64,000 nt of DNA. Origin: Bursaphelenchus xylophilus. Taxonomy: Eukaryota; Nematoda; Chromadorea; Rhabditida; Aphelenchoididae. Below are positions 33,101 through 43,440 of the stretch, in pieces. Under the pieces are notes generated by a model. That model ran no database searches. It was not told where the DNA came from and saw only the letters and a list, made by a program, of their open reading frames with translations. The stretch is from assembly GCA_904066235.2 (NCBI GenBank), contig CAJFCV020000001.1:7936001-8000000 (forward strand), read 5' to 3'. The translations under genes were made by a program, and so were the position numbers. Every line of letters begins with the position of its first letter. Position 1 is the first letter of the stretch.

Positions 33101-34781
33101 AGTAACAATTGGCTTCAGTTGCAGATTCGGATCCCGCAGGGCTTCGTAAATCCGGACAGGATGTTTACCTAACGTAGCTTCGCGAAGGTCGGCGGCAGCA
33201 TTGACTACTTGAAAAGAATATACTATTAGAAACGGAACCTTTCATTGGCCAAATAAAATGACGTCACCGAAAGGCCATGCACACAAGAAAGGTCTCATTT
33301 TTTGTCCCATGCGCAAAGCGCAAGCTTCTTTTAAGCAAAATAAAGTTTTACCAGCTACAACGCGTTCAATGCTTGCTATATCCAACTCTTCCTTCTCCGA
33401 GAGAATTCGAAGTTCATTCAGATAGACTTGCAGGTAGGCCTCCAAGACCCGGCCGTCACAGATATCCAGACTGAGAATAACGTGCGCCAGCTCCTTAAGG
33501 TCCACTTCTTTTACCAATAACAGAGTGTGAAGTTTCTCGAGACCGTTGCGTCTATTCACTTCGTCAATCGCTCTTTGAACATCATCCAATCCAATATCAC
33601 CCGCATTCATACTCAACATTGTCGATAAAACCTCAAAATATTGCGACATATAATCCTGATCAACATGAACTATGAAATTGTTGGAAGTGAAAAGTCTTAT
33701 AAATCCCTCCAAATCCTGAAATATATTACTCAAAGTTGATAGAATAAGGTAATCCTACATTTTCCAAAATACAAGCCCGCAAGTTTTTTAAAATCATTTC
33801 CACTGAAGGTTCATCTGGCAAAGCAATGGCCTGAGCTGCAGTGGGACCAAGTGCAAAGTTTCCATTTGCCAGGCCGACTTTTGAGCCAAGAATTTTATAG
33901 GTTTCTTCTGAAAAAAATTAAATTAATCAATTTCCTCATACGAACTCACCAGTAAAACGAACGTTTCCCGTCTGATCTCTAATCGGAGGAGACTTCCGAA
34001 GTCTGTACAATTGATTGGCCAGAGTCACCAAAGCGAGAACGGTCTTGATATTCCGTCCAGCATAGACATCGACTGGGTCTGGGAGGACAATCTAAAAAAA
34101 GAAATACCCCGAAATTAAAAACGTTCAAACAGTTGTTTATTACAAAAACGTACATCCTTGATACGCACAGATAAGCACGCTTTTCGCCAGAGATTTATGT
34201 TGTCCGTGTGTCGATAATGAAATCCTTCGTCGTGAAGACGGCTCTAAAATATGGTCAAATGTCCTGAATGTCAACCAACCTCATCCAAGTCAAAAATCTT
34301 CTCCAATGGGACTAAATCGGGCGCAAAGTAATTGGCAATTTTAGCCAACAAAACTCCGCTCCTCAAGGCCTCTTCCAGCTCGATGGGAGAGGGCACATCC
34401 GCTTCGGTCAGGCATTCAGCCAGCCAACTGGAATAACACAATGTTACGTAGGAAAAGCAAAGAGTTATGCAAAAAAATTGGTCTAACGCCTTCGGTAAAC
34501 CAAAAATTTTGTCGAAAAATTACGTCCCAACTCTTACCTTCTAACTTCATAGAGACGATAAACATATAGCCTGATATTTCTGCGCCGTCTCTCTTCGTCC
34601 AGATCAGCTGCTTCATCCTGAGTACTGGGCTCCAGATTTGTGGCCTTTCTAGTCATTGGTCGTCGAAATGACGGACGTCTAAACAAGCATGTTACCCATA
34701 AAAAGTGGATTCCACTTTGATTTACCGGAACGAGATAGTCCTTGAGACTCGACGTCGAAGGGCCCGGCCAAGATCTAACAT
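27158..34781 (-). CDS. IQGAP-family Ras-GAP-related scaffold lacking IQ motifs
   Basis: IQGAPs bind Cdc42/Rac and actin and scaffold the cortex and cytokinesis. The gene runs from ATG at 34781 to TAA at 27158 in roughly 20 exons with short introns. The CH domain is at 34650-33950 (SWLAECLTEADVPSPIELEE; GFHYRHTDNINLWRKACLSV). Helical repeats are at 33780-32220. LRDTELNIGLLLKN at about 31830 matches the family segment after the IQ repeats. The GAP-related domain is at 31700-28700 (YNYGRTPMEELSMMIFIGNL; GLGPYLRIERLTAELLGC). The RasGAP C-terminal helices (DIRNDRERRESRLVQIRDLQ) and the final lobe (RIPFHGPVVFNCPELRKFID) follow. No IQ motif or WW domain is visible. A 1.7-kb intron (29010-30725) is full of transposons. 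Exon edges in the middle are approximate. Confidence 0.87.
27520..27800. mobile_element. TGACG-rich MITE copy in an IQGAP intron
   Basis: It shares GACAATTTGAC, GACAACGTGACTGACGC and the ATGGACTACGATGAAT region with the better-defined copy at 58558-58894. It lies in the intron between the last two IQGAP exons (27410-28130). The ends are decayed. Confidence 0.65.
29263..29642. mobile_element. 380-bp hAT-type MITE with GGCTCCGG repeats, 8-bp TSD
   Basis: The ends CAGAGATTGCCACGG and CCGTGGCAATCTCTG are perfect inverted repeats. GTCCCAGC flanks both sides (29255-29262 and 29643-29650), the 8-bp duplication expected for hAT transposition. The subterminal regions carry many GGCTCCGG/CCGGAGCC units and the middle is AT-rich. 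It sits inside an older CAGTC-type MITE. Confidence 0.92.
29745..30425. mobile_element. 680-bp element with GGGCCGGCCCGG subterminal blocks
   Basis: GGGAATAGACTTGGCTCTCG on the left pairs with AGCCAAGTCTAGTTGGG on the right as inverted ends. Both subterminal zones contain GGCCGGCCCGGCCCG blocks and the middle is AT-rich. No duplication was resolved. The GC block composition resembles the elements at 25019 and 63591, but the ends differ. Confidence 0.6.
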
Positions 34782-36190
34782 TGTATGAGGACAACAAAAA
34801 CAACCACTTCACAGCCAAAATTTTGCAGAGTTTGTTTTCACAAAATTTTAAAAAACAAAAAACGCCGTACTGAGATTTTCGTGGTGGGAGTCAAAACAAA
34901 ATGCAAAAATCAAAAAATTTAAAAAATCTTATCAAAAATACAACAACGACCCTTTGCGAATCCGCTTCTGCTTACTATAAAAAGGGGTTTACGCAACAAA
35001 TCGCTCTGCAATTCCGATTCCGTATATATCGTCACGGTGCTTGAGTTCTCACGGTAAGAGGCGAAAGTGGTGGGAATCTTATTAAAAACAGTCGAAACCG
35101 TCCCCTCAGGAGCTCGAAAAAAGAGGAAAACTAATTGAAATCACTTGCTCCAAAATATTTTCCCTCGAATCCAAAGCCGATTAATTTTATTGCGCAAGAC
35201 AGAAAAATTCTTAACACAACAGGGCCCTTTCATCTGATAACAATGTTTTCCTTTGTGTATTCACCAAATAAAACGGATCTCCCTCAATATAAACAGCCGG
35301 CGTTTGGACAAAGTGGACAAATCAAACCTTTTTTGTGATTTTTTATGGTAAAGTTAATTCAGCTTCAGGGTAGATTAGGGGACGAAATGAGTGTTCGAGT
35401 TTACTTTGTTATATGTAAACATCCAAACAAAAGTTGAGAACGATAGGTTAAAGCCGTCCGGGAGGAAGGCAAACGCTGCACTGTTACCTAAATATAATCA
35501 TCATAGATAAATTGTGTCTTTAATTTGTTCACATAAGAGATGTTTGTTTTTTATTTTACTTTTTCTGGTTTGCAATGTAATGTAATTCGGGTGTACGGTA
35601 CTTAGAATGTAAGTCTGGCCTTCGCACTGGTTATTAGCCTTATGAGTAACACTTTAAGTATTCCCACATGCCAGATTGGACCGAAATCAGTAGTTTGATA
35701 ATAAATAAACAGAATAAAAAATTGTCCGAGCACACCTGGAAGTACATAATTACGGCAAAGCATTTTGATATTTCGGGAATAATTAATAAAGCAGCTCATA
35801 TTATTATTAAATGAAACGTCAAAACTTTGCGAACCGTTTGGAGACGATGAGCAGTCCAACTTTACGTTCTTGGCATGGAATAGAGCAACGGATGTTTTCC
35901 CGAAAGCAGTAAGTCTTCGTATCTCATACGAAGAAGATAAGTATGGTGGGAGTTTAATTAGATACTGACATAACTTCTACAAACAAAGAAGTGAGGACAG
36001 TCTTCTGATTACCCTAAATTGATTTCGCCTACACTTTTTACGTCACATCCGATTGCGTGAGCACTGATCTTTGCCGAGCTCCGATCATTTTTTGTAAAAG
36101 CGTTTGCGATTTAAAATTTTGAGCCTCTCCCACTTTTTCTACGTGAAGAAGCACTGTTATCTGTGTTTAATTGATACCCCATCAGTTTTG
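34782..36190. other. Intergenic stretch, nothing recognised
   Basis: Between the IQGAP start and the repeats at 36.2 kb. It contains the IQGAP 5' flank. The ORFs are short and lack codon structure or recognisable motifs, and no repeat family is shared with the rest of the window. Confidence 0.4.
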
Positions 36191-36976
36191 ACCGACTCGG
36201 ATTACTGTATGTCTAACATTCAAAGTACCATAACTCCAAAACCCCCCCCCTTTTATTTTCCTAAATTTTTGATATGTTGTTACACATATGACAAGGTGTT
36301 TTTGAAAGGTTTCAAAAGTTGAGACAAGTTGAATACCGGAAAGTTATATTGAACATGGTATCTTGGCATTTCTCAAACCGGTCGAAGGCTACATCCTAGA
36401 ACAAAACCGTTAATTACAAAAATGTTTCCCATGGTCGAAAACGTATTTTGGCAATGTTTGCGGGTCTTCTACACCGATTTTGAAAAAGGTGATTTTTTGA
36501 TATACCGTACCGGCAACATTCAAAGTACGATAACTCCAAAACCCCCCCCTTTTATTTTCGCGCATTTTTGATATGTTGTTACATACATGTCAGAGTGTTT
36601 TTAAGAGGTTTCAAAAGTTGAGACAAGTTCTCTGCAAAAAAGTTACATTCAATATGGTACCTTGGTATTTTTCAAAGTAGTCGAAGGTAACATCCTACGG
36701 CAAAGTTGTCAATTATGAAAATGTTCCTCATGGTCAGAAACGTAAAACAGCGGAGTTTTGTGCTGTTACTCCTTGGGGTTTTTACACACGAACCCAATCT
36801 ATCTGAAAATTGTACCTACCGTAACCCCCGTATACGGTAATTTCCGAAACTAAAATTTCGTGCTGACGCTCAGCTATCATTGTACAACAGCTATGCAAAA
36901 TATCAAAAGATTCTGAGTTGGTCGTTTTCTCGAAATGTCCGGGCCATCCTTCGAGTTGTGAAAAACTCTCTTTTAA
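36190..36976 (+). repeat. Duplicated 295-bp unit with poly-C tract
   Basis: CATTCAAAGTACCATAACTC, a run of C, then TTTTATTTTC and TTGATATGTTGTTACA occur at 36216 and again, slightly diverged, at 36513. Both are followed by GTCGAAGG and AATATGGTA blocks. A copy on the opposite strand lies at 59735-60260. The family extends to TGTCCGGGCC and AAAAACTCTTTTAA, where the TTAA element has inserted. Confidence 0.8.
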
Positions 36977-38216
36977 CCCTTTCCGGACGAGTCGGCACGT
37001 ATATATTAAAATGAAAGAGGGTACCCTACTGAGTAACGGCATAATAGTGGTTCAGCCCATCGAAGCGTTATTTGGGACTTATGACAAAAAATGTCCTTAA
37101 AAGTACCCCCACTTGACATATCACTTTTAAAATTTTTGCGACAAGCTGTAAATCGGAAACTACCCCTAAATTAAAGTCGAGGAGTCCTAGTATTGTTACA
37201 TCCAAGAACTGTCCAAATCGGAGCACTATAGGATTTGTTATCGATTTTTGGAAATTGAATTTTTAATTTTGGTCAATTTTGGGCCTAAAATCAAGTATAT
37301 CTTCCGCCGGTATCAACCATTTCGGTCCAAACGTGGTTTTTCCGAATCTATTGTGATCCTACCTTCTTACTAGAACATTTCCACAAAAAACCTATGAGGC
37401 ATATTTCTGTAAAACGCGGAAATGTTGAAAGTGTAAAGGTTTGATCGTATAAAATGTCGCCGCGAGCCGCGAAGGGACGGGCGCAGCTCGAAACGAGAAA
37501 ATAATAATTTTTTCTTCAAGAAATATTATTTTGGTGTCGAAAAGCTGATTTCAACACGAAATACAGGCAGAAATAGCACGCAAACATTACCTAAATGCCA
37601 TTTTTATATTTTTACTCTGTTTTCAGGCAATTTCAATCGAGTTTAATTTGGTTTCACGCTAAAATCAAACTTCTGGAAAAATTTTAAAATATTTTCTCGT
37701 TTCGAGCTGCGCCCGTCCCTCCGCGGCTCGCGGCGACATTTTATACGATCAAACCTTTACACTTTCAACATTTCCGCGTTTTACAGAAATATGCCTCATA
37801 GGTTTTTTGTGGAAATGTTCTAGTAAGAAGGTAGGATCACAATAGATTCGGAAAAACCACGTTTGGACCGAAATGGTTGATTCCGGCGGAAGATATACTT
37901 GATTTTAGGTCCAAAATTGACCAAAATTAAAAATTCAATTTCCAAAAATCGATAACAAATCCTATGGTGCTCCGATTTGGACAGTTCTTGGATGTAACAA
38001 TACTAAGACTCCTCGACTTTAATTTATGAGTAGTTTCCGTTTTACAGCTTGTCGCAAAAATTTTAAAAGTGATATGTCAAGTAGGGGTACTTTTTAGGAC
38101 ATTTTTTGTCATAAGTCCCAAATAACGCTTCGATGGGCTGAACCACTATTATGCCGTTACTCAGTAGGGTACCCTCTTTCATTTTAATATATACGTGCCG
38201 ACTCGTCCGGAAAGGG
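36977..38216. mobile_element. 1.24-kb foldback element, TTAA duplication (piggyBac-type)
   Basis: Arms of about 540 bp (36977-37510 and 37690-38216) are near-perfect inverted copies beginning CCCTTTCCGGACGAGTCGGC. TTAA flanks both ends (36973-36976 and 38217-38220). TTAA targets with CCC ends are the piggyBac signature. The 170-bp spacer encodes nothing recognisable. The insertion lies within the repeat that also occurs intact near 60190-60260 (ACTCTTTTAAACAC). Confidence 0.9.
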
Positions 38217-38337
38217 TTAAACACTCACTACTAAACTTAGATGATTCATTTATTAATTAAAACGTAACAGAGAGATGAGAATGGGAACTGTGATGAACAA
38301 CAGAAACAATTAACAACAACAATTGGAGTGATCTTCT

Positions 38338-39889
38338 TTACTCCTCGTCGGAGCTTTCAGAAGAAGATTCCTTGGCCTTTTTCTTGGATTTCTTTTCTTT
38401 CTTGGGGACTTCTACTTCTTCCATCTCAACATCCTGAGTTGCACCATTTCCATTCGCGTTCTTCAAGTCAACGTAACCAGTTTTCCAATCAGCTGGTGTC
38501 TTTTCATTGGGTTTTCCGAATTTGTCCAAAAGACCTTGTTGAATAAGCGCCTTCTTCTTCGAGGCAACTGGGCCCAAACCCCATTTGCGAGAGTAGGTGT
38601 CTCTTTCCATGATCACCCTCTTGATCTTGGCTACAATTCCGTGATCAGTGCTGGCCATGGTTGAAGTTGTCATCGCGGCCAAAGCTAAAGATAACGATAA
38701 AAATAAAACAGCTAATGTAAATTACAATTTATAGAACAGATGTTATAAACTCACCAATGGCAATAGCTTCGCCCTTTGTAGTAATTATAACAATCTCTTG
38801 TCCAAGCTCAATTCCATCTTCATAACGGAGAACTCCGGGAAGAAGAATCTTGGCTCCATAACAAACTGCATTGACCTAAACGAACAAATAAAAACATTTG
38901 AGATCCATCTTACCGAGCTGTCCTTCATAACGATCCTTTTATGTTGTGTGAGGAGGGCTTCCAAAGGCCTGACAACGCATCTCAGATAATCTTCGTCCTT
39001 GTAATGATCATAGGCAAATTGAGCATCAATCAGATCGTGCAGAGTAACCATGTTCGCATTTTCATCCGATACTCCAGAACGAACACGACGAAGTTCCTGC
39101 ATTTGACCCCCCACACCGAGCAAAAGACCAAGATGAACACAATGAGTACGAACATAAGTACCGGCTTCACAAGACATCCAGTAGACTCCCATTCCGTTCG
39201 ATTTATCGTACTCAAAAAGCTTTGTTTCATAAACTGTACGGACACGGAGTTGACGCTTGACAGCCGAAATCAACGGTGGACGTTGGAATTGGGCACCAGT
39301 CAACTAAAACAAAACAAATTTAGCATATTCTTACTGGTCGTTTTGTAAACTTAAAAAGAACAAAGAAATGCATTCACCTTCTGAAGAGTTTGCTTAATTT
39401 GGGCTTCGTTCTCAACAGGAGTGTGAAGTTTGAAAACGGCAACATACTCCTTTCCAGAGCCTTGCTGGGACTTGGCAAGTCTAGTAGCCCTGTCAATGCA
39501 AACAACTAGACATCCAGACACGGCTGGATCAAGAGTTCCGCTGTGGCCGGTTTTGTTGACTCGGAGGATTCTCTTAACCCATGCTACGACTTCGTGACTG
39601 GAAGGATTCGAAGGCTTGTCCAAATTAATATATCCACTGGCCACATAATCAGCAATTGGTCTCTTCAGAGGACTGCAACCTTCTTCTAAGGGAGTATAGT
39701 GTCCAGTCCTCAAGTTGAGTTTGTCAAAATTCTAAATTTTCAAACTGGTTTATTTTCAGAAAACAAAAATACAGTCGTAAAAATTATAAAGATACAAACC
39801 TTCAACAAGAGAGGCCATTTTTTGGCGTTTAGCTTTTCCGTCTCTCCTGATGGCAGAATTTGATCCTGGGATTTGTCCTTCTTCCCCAT
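38338..39889 (-). CDS. DKC1: Dyskerin/Cbf5 pseudouridine synthase of H/ACA RNPs
   Basis: Dyskerin isomerises uridine to pseudouridine in rRNA and snRNA, guided by H/ACA RNAs in the nucleolus. Five exons run from ATG at 39889 to TAA at 38338. The TruB catalytic core is clear: [20 protein letters not shown], then [20 protein letters not shown] with the catalytic Asp in TLDP, then [17 protein letters not shown]. Next come [38 protein letters not shown] and [10 protein letters not shown]. The PUA domain follows ([33 protein letters not shown]). The C-terminus is a lysine-rich tail ending in acidic Ser repeats, as in eukaryotic dyskerins. The ATG follows a GGACAG acceptor by 11 nt. Confidence 0.97.
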
Positions 39890-39999
39890 CGGCGCAGTTT
39901 TCTGTCCAGGCGACGGAAAAAATTCTAAAAACGAGAAAAATGGAGGAGAATCCCACGAAACGCCGCTTTGGCGTTTCGTTTCAGATTTAGGACGAAGTG

Positions 40000-41250
40000 T
40001 CAATATTGATTGGGGAGATGTTACGATTAGTTTTTCATTTTGTCGATGTAAAATCTGTTACTCCATTGTTTTATTTATTCTTATAAAGGTCATACGAAGT
40101 CTGCACGGAGATCTACGGTTTGAGTAATGGTAGAACCAGTTGTATAATGAATAATTCATGTACATCTCCGGATGTTACTTATCTCACAAAGGGACTTGGA
40201 CGGGACAACAACGCGGAACGAGATCCTGAAAGGGTTGGATTTTCTCTAATCTCTGTCGAGTCACAAGGCCAACATGTCGGCTGTTTACCAACATAAAATA
40301 TTGGATTAGGGACTTACTTAGGTGAATCTCCACTCAAAATAGGAGCCGACGATGAATATTATTAACGAATGGGGAAATTGGTCGGATTATCATTTTTTCC
40401 CGTAATTCATGACAATATTTATATACGTCTCAGTAGATGCATCGATTCTTTTTCATACTCTTTGGATCGGCAACGGAGCATTATGAGCAGATGCCACCAT
40501 ACAGGGCCGATTCTTCTTATAAACATCATTAAAATTGAAAAATAAATACTTCCTAGAGTACTAGTCGCGCCATGAAGTCCGTAGAGTTTTTTCGGCAACG
40601 TCGCAAGGTGCGCTCGCAGAAAAGTGCATGTCGCTAGTGCAAAAACGGGAAGTCGCAGCAGCGCGAAAAGAAAACGCACTGTGCAAAATTTTATGGACTT
40701 TATGGCGCGTCGCGACGTAATAAGAACGTATATGCGTTTCAAAACCCCTGAGAATACGTCATTATTTATGGAAATGGACGTGAACAACAACTTTTTTGAC
40801 CTAAAACTTGTTCTGTTCTCGGAACGCCGGTATGTTTTGACCTGAATTATCAATAACAATTCGCTAAACTTTTGCTTTACTTGCGCACAAACAACAGATC
40901 AATTATTGTGGGTGTTTCGAAAAGATTGAATTTGGTTTTTCCTACATTGTTTTTGCAATCCTTAGGCCTTGCGTAGTATTAAAATTTGCGTTTTTCTGTG
41001 TTTCCGACGTTTATCTATCTTATTTTAGGGAGTAATTTGAGGCTAGGGACATTGAATTTGGGGACGGCACATCCAGAAAAATTTCCGTCGGCTTAGCTGG
41101 TACATTGCACTTACATATTTACATGTCTTCGGAAGCGTGGGTTTCGACCGAAAACATGGATTATTGTAAAATTTATATATGAAATAAGGGTTTTCTGATT
41201 GTTTGGTTCACATAATAGATATAATAATAATTCGGAAAAATGGGTCACAC
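40000..41250. other. Intergenic stretch with one small inverted repeat
   Basis: No gene was recognised. GTCGCGCCATGAAGTCC at about 40563 and GGACTTTATGGCGCGTCGCGAC at about 40692 form an imperfect inverted pair about 150 bp apart, possibly a small MITE. The rest appears unique. Confidence 0.4.
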
Positions 41251-41253
41251 TTA

Positions 41254-41701
41254 CAGGGGAAGTACTCCAAGTGCGACGCTCAGATTTTGATGAAACTTGG
41301 CACAAATTTAGAATAATTTTTTATAAGATATATGCGAGAATCCTAGCTCGCGCTTTGCAGAAACAACCGAGATTTTTAGAACGAAAGTCGGCCAAAATTT
41401 AGGACTTTTTGCCGAATTTCGGCACAAAAAGTTTCATGCCTATTTCTACCGTAAAGATAATGTTTCTACAAAAAATCAAATTTTTCCGCACAAAACTACC
41501 AAAGTTATGGCCAAAAAGCGGTTTTCTCTCTGACCACTCTCCACGTTTAGCGTGCTCTCTCGGCGGCAAAAATCGTTCGATGTCTCGGCGGCGCCCGCAA
41601 AGCGCGAGCTAAAACTTTCAGGAATTGATATTTAGTATATGCCCGACGTGTGTGCAAAATTTAAAGAAAATCTGAGCGTCGCACTTGGAGTACTTCCCTT
41701 G
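41254..41701. mobile_element. 448-bp CAGGGGAAG-end element, copy 2, TTA duplication
   Basis: Near-identical to the element at 10710-11160 over its whole length. TTA flanks both sides (41251-41253 and 41702-41704), and the ends are CAGGGGAAGTACTCCAAGTG and its complement. The two copies use different TTA/TAA targets, which supports the boundaries. Confidence 0.9.
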
Positions 41702-41704
41702 TTA

Positions 41705-42600
41705 GTGTTAACGATGTCTTAAATGGGCTACGTACAATCATTGTGTTGGCATTGTAAGTGGGTTACGTGTTTTAAAAGATTTTATCAACAACAGTTAATT
41801 TAACTGGTGCGTTCTGCAGTTTCTTGGACCTCCTTTGTTACGCAATCTGAGTCAAGAACTTCGCATTTCTTGTCTACAGGGGCCAGAGACGAAAGGAATC
41901 CGGATTTCTGAGGTCAGAAAAAACGTATAACGCACGCGCTTTATATCTTGAGTTGGTTATCCTGTTCTTCATCTATTTCTACGTGCCCTTGAATACCCTC
42001 AGACGGGATCAGATTAAGTTGTGATGTCCTCTAATCGGCTTTTAATACACTTGTTTGTACGTTTCGAGAGATTAATCATGTTATCGAGGGGATTGTGACT
42101 ACTGTATGTCACTTTTCTCTGCAACAACATATTTCCCCAATTAATCCGACCAAGTTAAACACAACAAAACTCTTTTTAATTCCTATACATAATCAATGGG
42201 ACCAAGTGAGCACAAAAGTATATAAGTATATGCTGGCTGTGCAAGGCTGCATATCAGTTTCTGTGGAGGCCAGAGCAGCATTTACACCATCACGAATGGA
42301 GTTTTAATATTCCCCCGCGATAAACAAACAATCCCAACCTTTAAGGGTATGCATAATAACTATGCACATCAGTCAAATATCTGCTCTTCTTATCACCAAT
42401 TTAACCGACCGTCATTTGGCGAAAATTGATCCCCACGTGCGGGCAGTGTAATGTAATTTATTTGATAAAAATTGAAGAAAAAAAGGATGTATATTCGAAG
42501 TACATTTAGAATATTCAAATGAAACACACGACAGGCACAATGATTTCCCGTTTTGTCCGCAAAATACTAAAGTTAATCAACAAAAAGTTTCTAAACTAAT
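41705..42600. other. Intergenic stretch, nothing recognised
   Basis: AT-rich sequence with short ORFs only. AAGGGTATGCATAATA at 42343 begins with the same six bases that follow the Polinton-like right end at 43440, which may be chance. Confidence 0.3.
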
Positions 42601-43440
42601 GAATACTTTGTTTGATAAAGAAAAATAAAGGAAAAAAAAAGTGATTCACTATAAAAATCTAATTCAATCATTAGATCATGGATTAAAATTAAAGAAAATA
42701 CATAGAATCTTGACATTTAAGGAAACTAATTGGATGGAAACGTACATCATGTTGAATACAAATTTGAGAAAGAAAGCCAAAGACAAAATCTTTTTATTGT
42801 GGATTTCTTCGTTATCGGGAAGCCATTGACTAGTGTAAAGGACCTTCACGAAAGCGTGCGCATGGCAAATAAATTCAAGTAAGTCATTCATTTATTTGCG
42901 GTAATACTACTTATATACTAATTTCAGTCAGACTCTGGGTACTTTCGACGAACGGCTCAAAATATCTGTGGACTATTTAAAGGATTCAAATTTTTCGACT
43001 ATTTTTGAAAGCTCCGTAGAATCCTTTTTTCAAACCCAAACGCCTGTGTTCGACAAGAGTCTTTTGGTTTTCGACAAACTTCAAAAGACGAATGATCTCA
43101 AGGAATATGTCTCCAATGTGCGTAAAAACATCAAATTATTTGACGTTTACTCTTTTAACGAATAATAAAAAGTTTTTTTGGGGGTGTCCCAGGTTTTTTT
43201 GAAAATTGTCTGGTTCGATAATTTGGGTAATTTTGACGATTTGAAGGGTAAAAATTGGTGGAGGGTGGCGGGGGAGTTTGGGTTGTCCCAGATCTGGGCT
43301 GAATAATTTAAGATATTGATTTTATAGAATATTTTTGTGAAAATGTATGCTTTTTAACTGTTTGTAGTTGATTTATTGAGATGTGGAATCGACGGGTGGT
43401 GGGGGAAAATTTAAGGTGAGCCAGAAAAGCCTATTATATA
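42600..43440 (+). mobile_element. Remnant related to the Polinton-like element (right end)
   Basis: The right end TATTATATATACTACT at about 43425-43440 and the inner block GACGGGTGGTGGGGGAAAAT match the right terminus of the 14986-19330 element. It is preceded by an ORF weakly similar to that element's ORF. The left end could not be found, so this copy is probably truncated or more diverged. Confidence 0.6.
42725..43165 (+). CDS. ORF related to the Polinton-like element's ORF
   Basis: Two exons join in frame: one ending in MANKF plus AA at a GTAAGTC donor (about 42879), and one beginning after an ATTTCAG acceptor (about 42929), giving NQTLGTFDERLKISVDYLKD and ending at a TAA at 43165. About 120-140 residues, helical. 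The start is undefined. Placement just upstream of a matching terminal repeat mirrors the 18.7-kb copy. Function unknown. Confidence 0.45.
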
